DNA of 7,850 nucleotides from JBBRLG01 sp038231495 (GTDB lineage Bacteria > Planctomycetota > Planctomycetia > Gemmatales > Gemmataceae): positions 1 to 7,850 of the forward strand of contig JBBRLG010000362.1 of the NCBI GenBank assembly GCA_038231495.1, written 5' to 3'. The position numbers and the translations under genes were made by a program. The notes under the pieces are model-generated. The model did not search any database. It saw nothing but the letters and a program-made list of their open reading frames with translations, and had not been told where the DNA came from. Positions 6,797-7,850 of the stretch are shown here, one piece after another (the first letter of the stretch is position 1; every line of letters begins with the position of its first letter).

Positions 6797-6825
6797 TGTA
6801 TACTATAAACGTTTGTATCGTGCAA
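6797..6825 (-). promoter_or_regulatory. Candidate nrdJ promoter with a dyad in the spacer
   Basis: On the minus strand TTGCAC (6820-6825) is followed after 17 bases by TATACA (6797-6802). The hexamers are only moderate matches (3/6 and 4/6), but this is the one AT-rich stretch in an otherwise GC-rich gap. The spacer (6803-6818) is a 16-bp imperfect palindrome, CTATAAACGTTTGTAT, with 6 of 8 pairs and AAACGTTT at its centre. It is a plausible operator. Match to the NrdR box consensus is poor at the central bases. Confidence 0.4.
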
Positions 6826-6870
6826 GCCGAATGGCTCAGGCATTTTTCTGTGAAAGCATCGTCCCCCGTG

Positions 6871-7434
6871 TTAGCCGCCGGGATCGACGCCGTGGACGAA
6901 GGGCAAGGTGAGACCCTTTTGGTCCTGATACTTGCCGCTTTTGTCGGCGTAGCTCGTCTTGCAGACCGCCTCGCCCCGCAGGAACACGATCTGGGCGATC
7001 CCTTCACCCGCGTAGATTTTGGCCGGCAAAGGGGTGGTGTTGCTGATTTCAATGGTTATCCGGCCGCGCCACTCCGGTTCCAGCGGCGTGACGTTGACGA
7101 TGATCCCGCACCGGGCATAGGTACTCTTGCCGACGCAAATGGCGAGAATGTCGCGCGGAATTTCCAGGTATTCCACCGTCTCGGCAAGGGCGAAGCTGTT
7201 GGGGGGGATCAGACAATAATCGCCTTCGATATCGACGAACGAGGCCCGGTCGAAGGCCTTGGGATCGACGACCGTGCAGCGGGCGTTGGTGAACACCTTG
7301 AAATACCGGCCGACGCGGACATCGTAGCCGTAGCTAGTCACGCCGTAGGAGATCACTCCCGGGCGTTTGCAACCGTCGGCAAACGGTTCAATTTTTACGT
7401 CGCGTTGAATTTGCCAATCGGGGAGCACAGACAT
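6871..7434 (-). CDS. dcd: dCTP deaminase
   Basis: A 187-aa dCTP deaminase of the trimeric dUTPase-like family. It deaminates dCTP to dUTP, feeding dUMP and then dTMP synthesis. The core motif GKSTYARCGI (102-111) carries the conserved Ser104 and Arg108. It is followed by VNVTPLEPEWRG (113-124) and ITIEISN with catalytic Glu129. KIYAGEGIAQIVF (139-151) and the C-terminal KYQDQKG (168-174) segment also match. The VTPLEPEW version occurs in many short bacterial Dcd proteins. Whether it also has dUTPase activity, as in bifunctional DCD-DUT proteins, cannot be decided here. The start is the ATG at 7434, with AGGAGA six bases upstream. An open frame continues to 7734, but that extension lacks family similarity and runs through palindromic intergenic DNA. 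nrdJ follows after 161 bp, pairing two steps of deoxynucleotide supply. Confidence 0.96.
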   Translation of the reverse strand: MSVLPDWQIQRDVKIEPFADGCKRPGVISYGVTSYGYDVRVGRYFKVFTNARCTVVDPKAFDRASFVDIEGDYCLIPPNSFALAETVEYLEIPRDILAICVGKSTYARCGIIVNVTPLEPEWRGRITIEISNTTPLPAKIYAGEGIAQIVFLRGEAVCKTSYADKSGKYQDQKGLTLPFVHGVDPGG

Positions 7435-7440
7435 GCCAAA

Positions 7441-7446
7441 TCTCCT
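7441..7446 (-). promoter_or_regulatory. Ribosome binding site of dcd
   Basis: AGGAGA on the minus strand, six bases before ATG 7432-7434. It is the strongest site among the recognised genes and fixes the dcd start against the 100-residue-longer open frame. Confidence 0.85.
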
Positions 7447-7609
7447 GCCTCGACCGCGAACTTTCTCCGAGTTTTCACCATGACATGACGGGGGCCGTCC
7501 GTCAATGCGTTCGCCGACATTGGGAAAGGAACTGTCCACAAAACAGCGGGATTTCTGCCGCCGGGGCCAGGTTTTTCCGTCCTGTAACTTACGCAATCGA
7601 GGGGCGTCT

Positions 7610-7621
7610 TTGCAGCTGCAA
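7610..7621. repeat. Perfect 12-bp palindrome TTGCAGCTGCAA
   Basis: Self-complementary over 12 bases with core GCAGCTGC. It is the copy nearest dcd of three with this core. Its centre is 17 bp from the next one. Confidence 0.7.
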
Positions 7622-7626
7622 CCGTA

Positions 7627-7638
7627 GCGCAGCTGCGC
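7627..7638. repeat. Perfect 12-bp palindrome GCGCAGCTGCGC
   Basis: Shares the GCAGCTGC core with the copies at 7610-7621 and 7702-7709, with different outer bases that still pair. Independent pairing of the flanks suggests a binding site or small stem rather than chance. Confidence 0.7.
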
Positions 7639-7701
7639 GATCCCACCGGAACGAAATTTTATCGCGTTTGAACTTGACAGGCAGTAGGTCGAAGGGGGTA
7701 G

Positions 7702-7709
7702 GCAGCTGC
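7702..7709. repeat. Third GCAGCTGC palindrome
   Basis: An 8-bp core identical to the two other copies. The right flank CAAG resembles the copy at 7610-7621. It lies about 65 bp farther from dcd than the other two. Confidence 0.55.
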
Positions 7710-7725
7710 AAGAAACATTTGCAAG

Positions 7726-7757
7726 AACCGGCACCCTTGGCCTGGTTGGTGCCGGTT
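7726..7757 (-). terminator. 10-bp perfect hairpin, possible terminator of the gene beyond the right edge
   Basis: AACCGGCACC (7726-7735) pairs exactly with GGTGCCGGTT (7748-7757) around a 12-base loop. On the minus strand the stem is followed by CTTGCAAATGTTTCTTG, which is moderately T-rich but not a clean run. On the plus strand the following bases are not T-rich. Ending an upstream minus-strand gene outside the window is the likeliest role, but strand assignment is tentative. Confidence 0.4.
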
Positions 7758-7850
7758 GGAATTAGAGAGTCCGGAAAGAATGAGACGCGCTTCAGTCGGG
7801 CCTGCGCGTCCGCAGCGCGAAGCAAGGACGAGCGCGCAATGCCGGGAACC

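Larger units (their letters stand above)
7447..7850. other. Intergenic/leader region upstream of dcd
   Basis: No convincing gene on either strand. It holds three GCAGCTGC palindromes and a 10-bp hairpin, listed separately. A TAAAAT sequence on the minus strand (7656-7661) could be a -10 element, but only a 3/6 -35 (CTGCCT) sits at 17 bases. An open minus-strand frame enters from the right edge and ends near 7589. Its translation is not recognisable and it spans the palindromes and the hairpin, so I do not call it. Confidence 0.5.

Noticed and set aside
6125..7488. Plus-strand open frames of 227 and 230 aa
   Set aside because: They mirror the nrdJ N-terminus and dcd, both certain genes.
3070..7572. 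13-base string GCCGGGGCCAGGT shared by two noncoding regions (3070-3082 and 7560-7572)
   Set aside because: A repeat of this length is near chance expectation for a GC-rich window of this size, and the flanks do not align further.
7674..7679. TTGACA on the plus strand
   Set aside because: No -10-like hexamer occurs 16-18 bases downstream and no plus-strand gene follows.
7435..7734. 100-residue N-terminal extension of Dcd
   Set aside because: Family length fits the ATG at 7434, which has a strong ribosome binding site. The extension is cysteine- and serine-rich, unlike Dcd, and crosses palindromic DNA.
7589..7825. 78-aa minus-strand frame upstream of dcd
   Set aside because: It starts at TTG, is unrecognisable, and runs through a 10-bp hairpin and three palindromes. 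It could be the end of a gene entering from the right, but nothing supports this.

Overview
The window is a co-oriented bacterial stretch: every gene I can support is on the minus strand, so transcription runs from high to low coordinates. The DNA is GC-rich with GC-rich third codon positions. Most starts lack a clear Shine-Dalgarno sequence; dcd is the exception. The long (~1200 aa) B12-dependent ribonucleotide reductase, together with xylose-isomerase-like and enolase-superfamily enzymes, fits Planctomycetota best. That placement is an inference from gene content and style, not a marker-based identification.

In transcription order: (1) 7435-7850 is a leader or intergenic stretch with no convincing gene. 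It has a 10-bp hairpin and three copies of the palindrome GCAGCTGC. (2) dcd, dCTP deaminase (6871-7434), has the only strong ribosome binding site. (3) A 161-bp gap holds a candidate promoter with a 16-bp dyad in its spacer and a GC-rich stem-loop. (4) nrdJ, adenosylcobalamin-dependent ribonucleotide reductase (3098-6709), has all expected catalytic cysteines. (5) A 103-bp gap contains a long imperfect hairpin and a second small hairpin. (6) A compact run with 27-29 bp gaps follows: a small basic protein of unknown family, a PduO-type cob(I)alamin adenosyltransferase, a xylose-isomerase-like TIM-barrel protein and a muconate-lactonizing-type enolase-superfamily enzyme. It ends in an intrinsic terminator at 34-62.

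Dcd and NrdJ both act in deoxynucleotide supply. The adenosyltransferase makes the adenosylcobalamin that NrdJ needs, so enzyme and cofactor-finishing enzyme lie within 400 bp of each other. The last two genes look like sugar or sugar-acid metabolism and have no evident tie to the nucleotide genes; they may simply share the adenosyltransferase transcript.

No mobile element, CRISPR array, tRNA or rRNA was seen. The genes are recognisable families rather than a new system. The items most worth a second look are the AT-shifted codon patch over the nrdJ PTGTIG motif, the repeated palindromes before dcd, the structured DNA after nrdJ, and the small unknown ORF whose start is uncertain.
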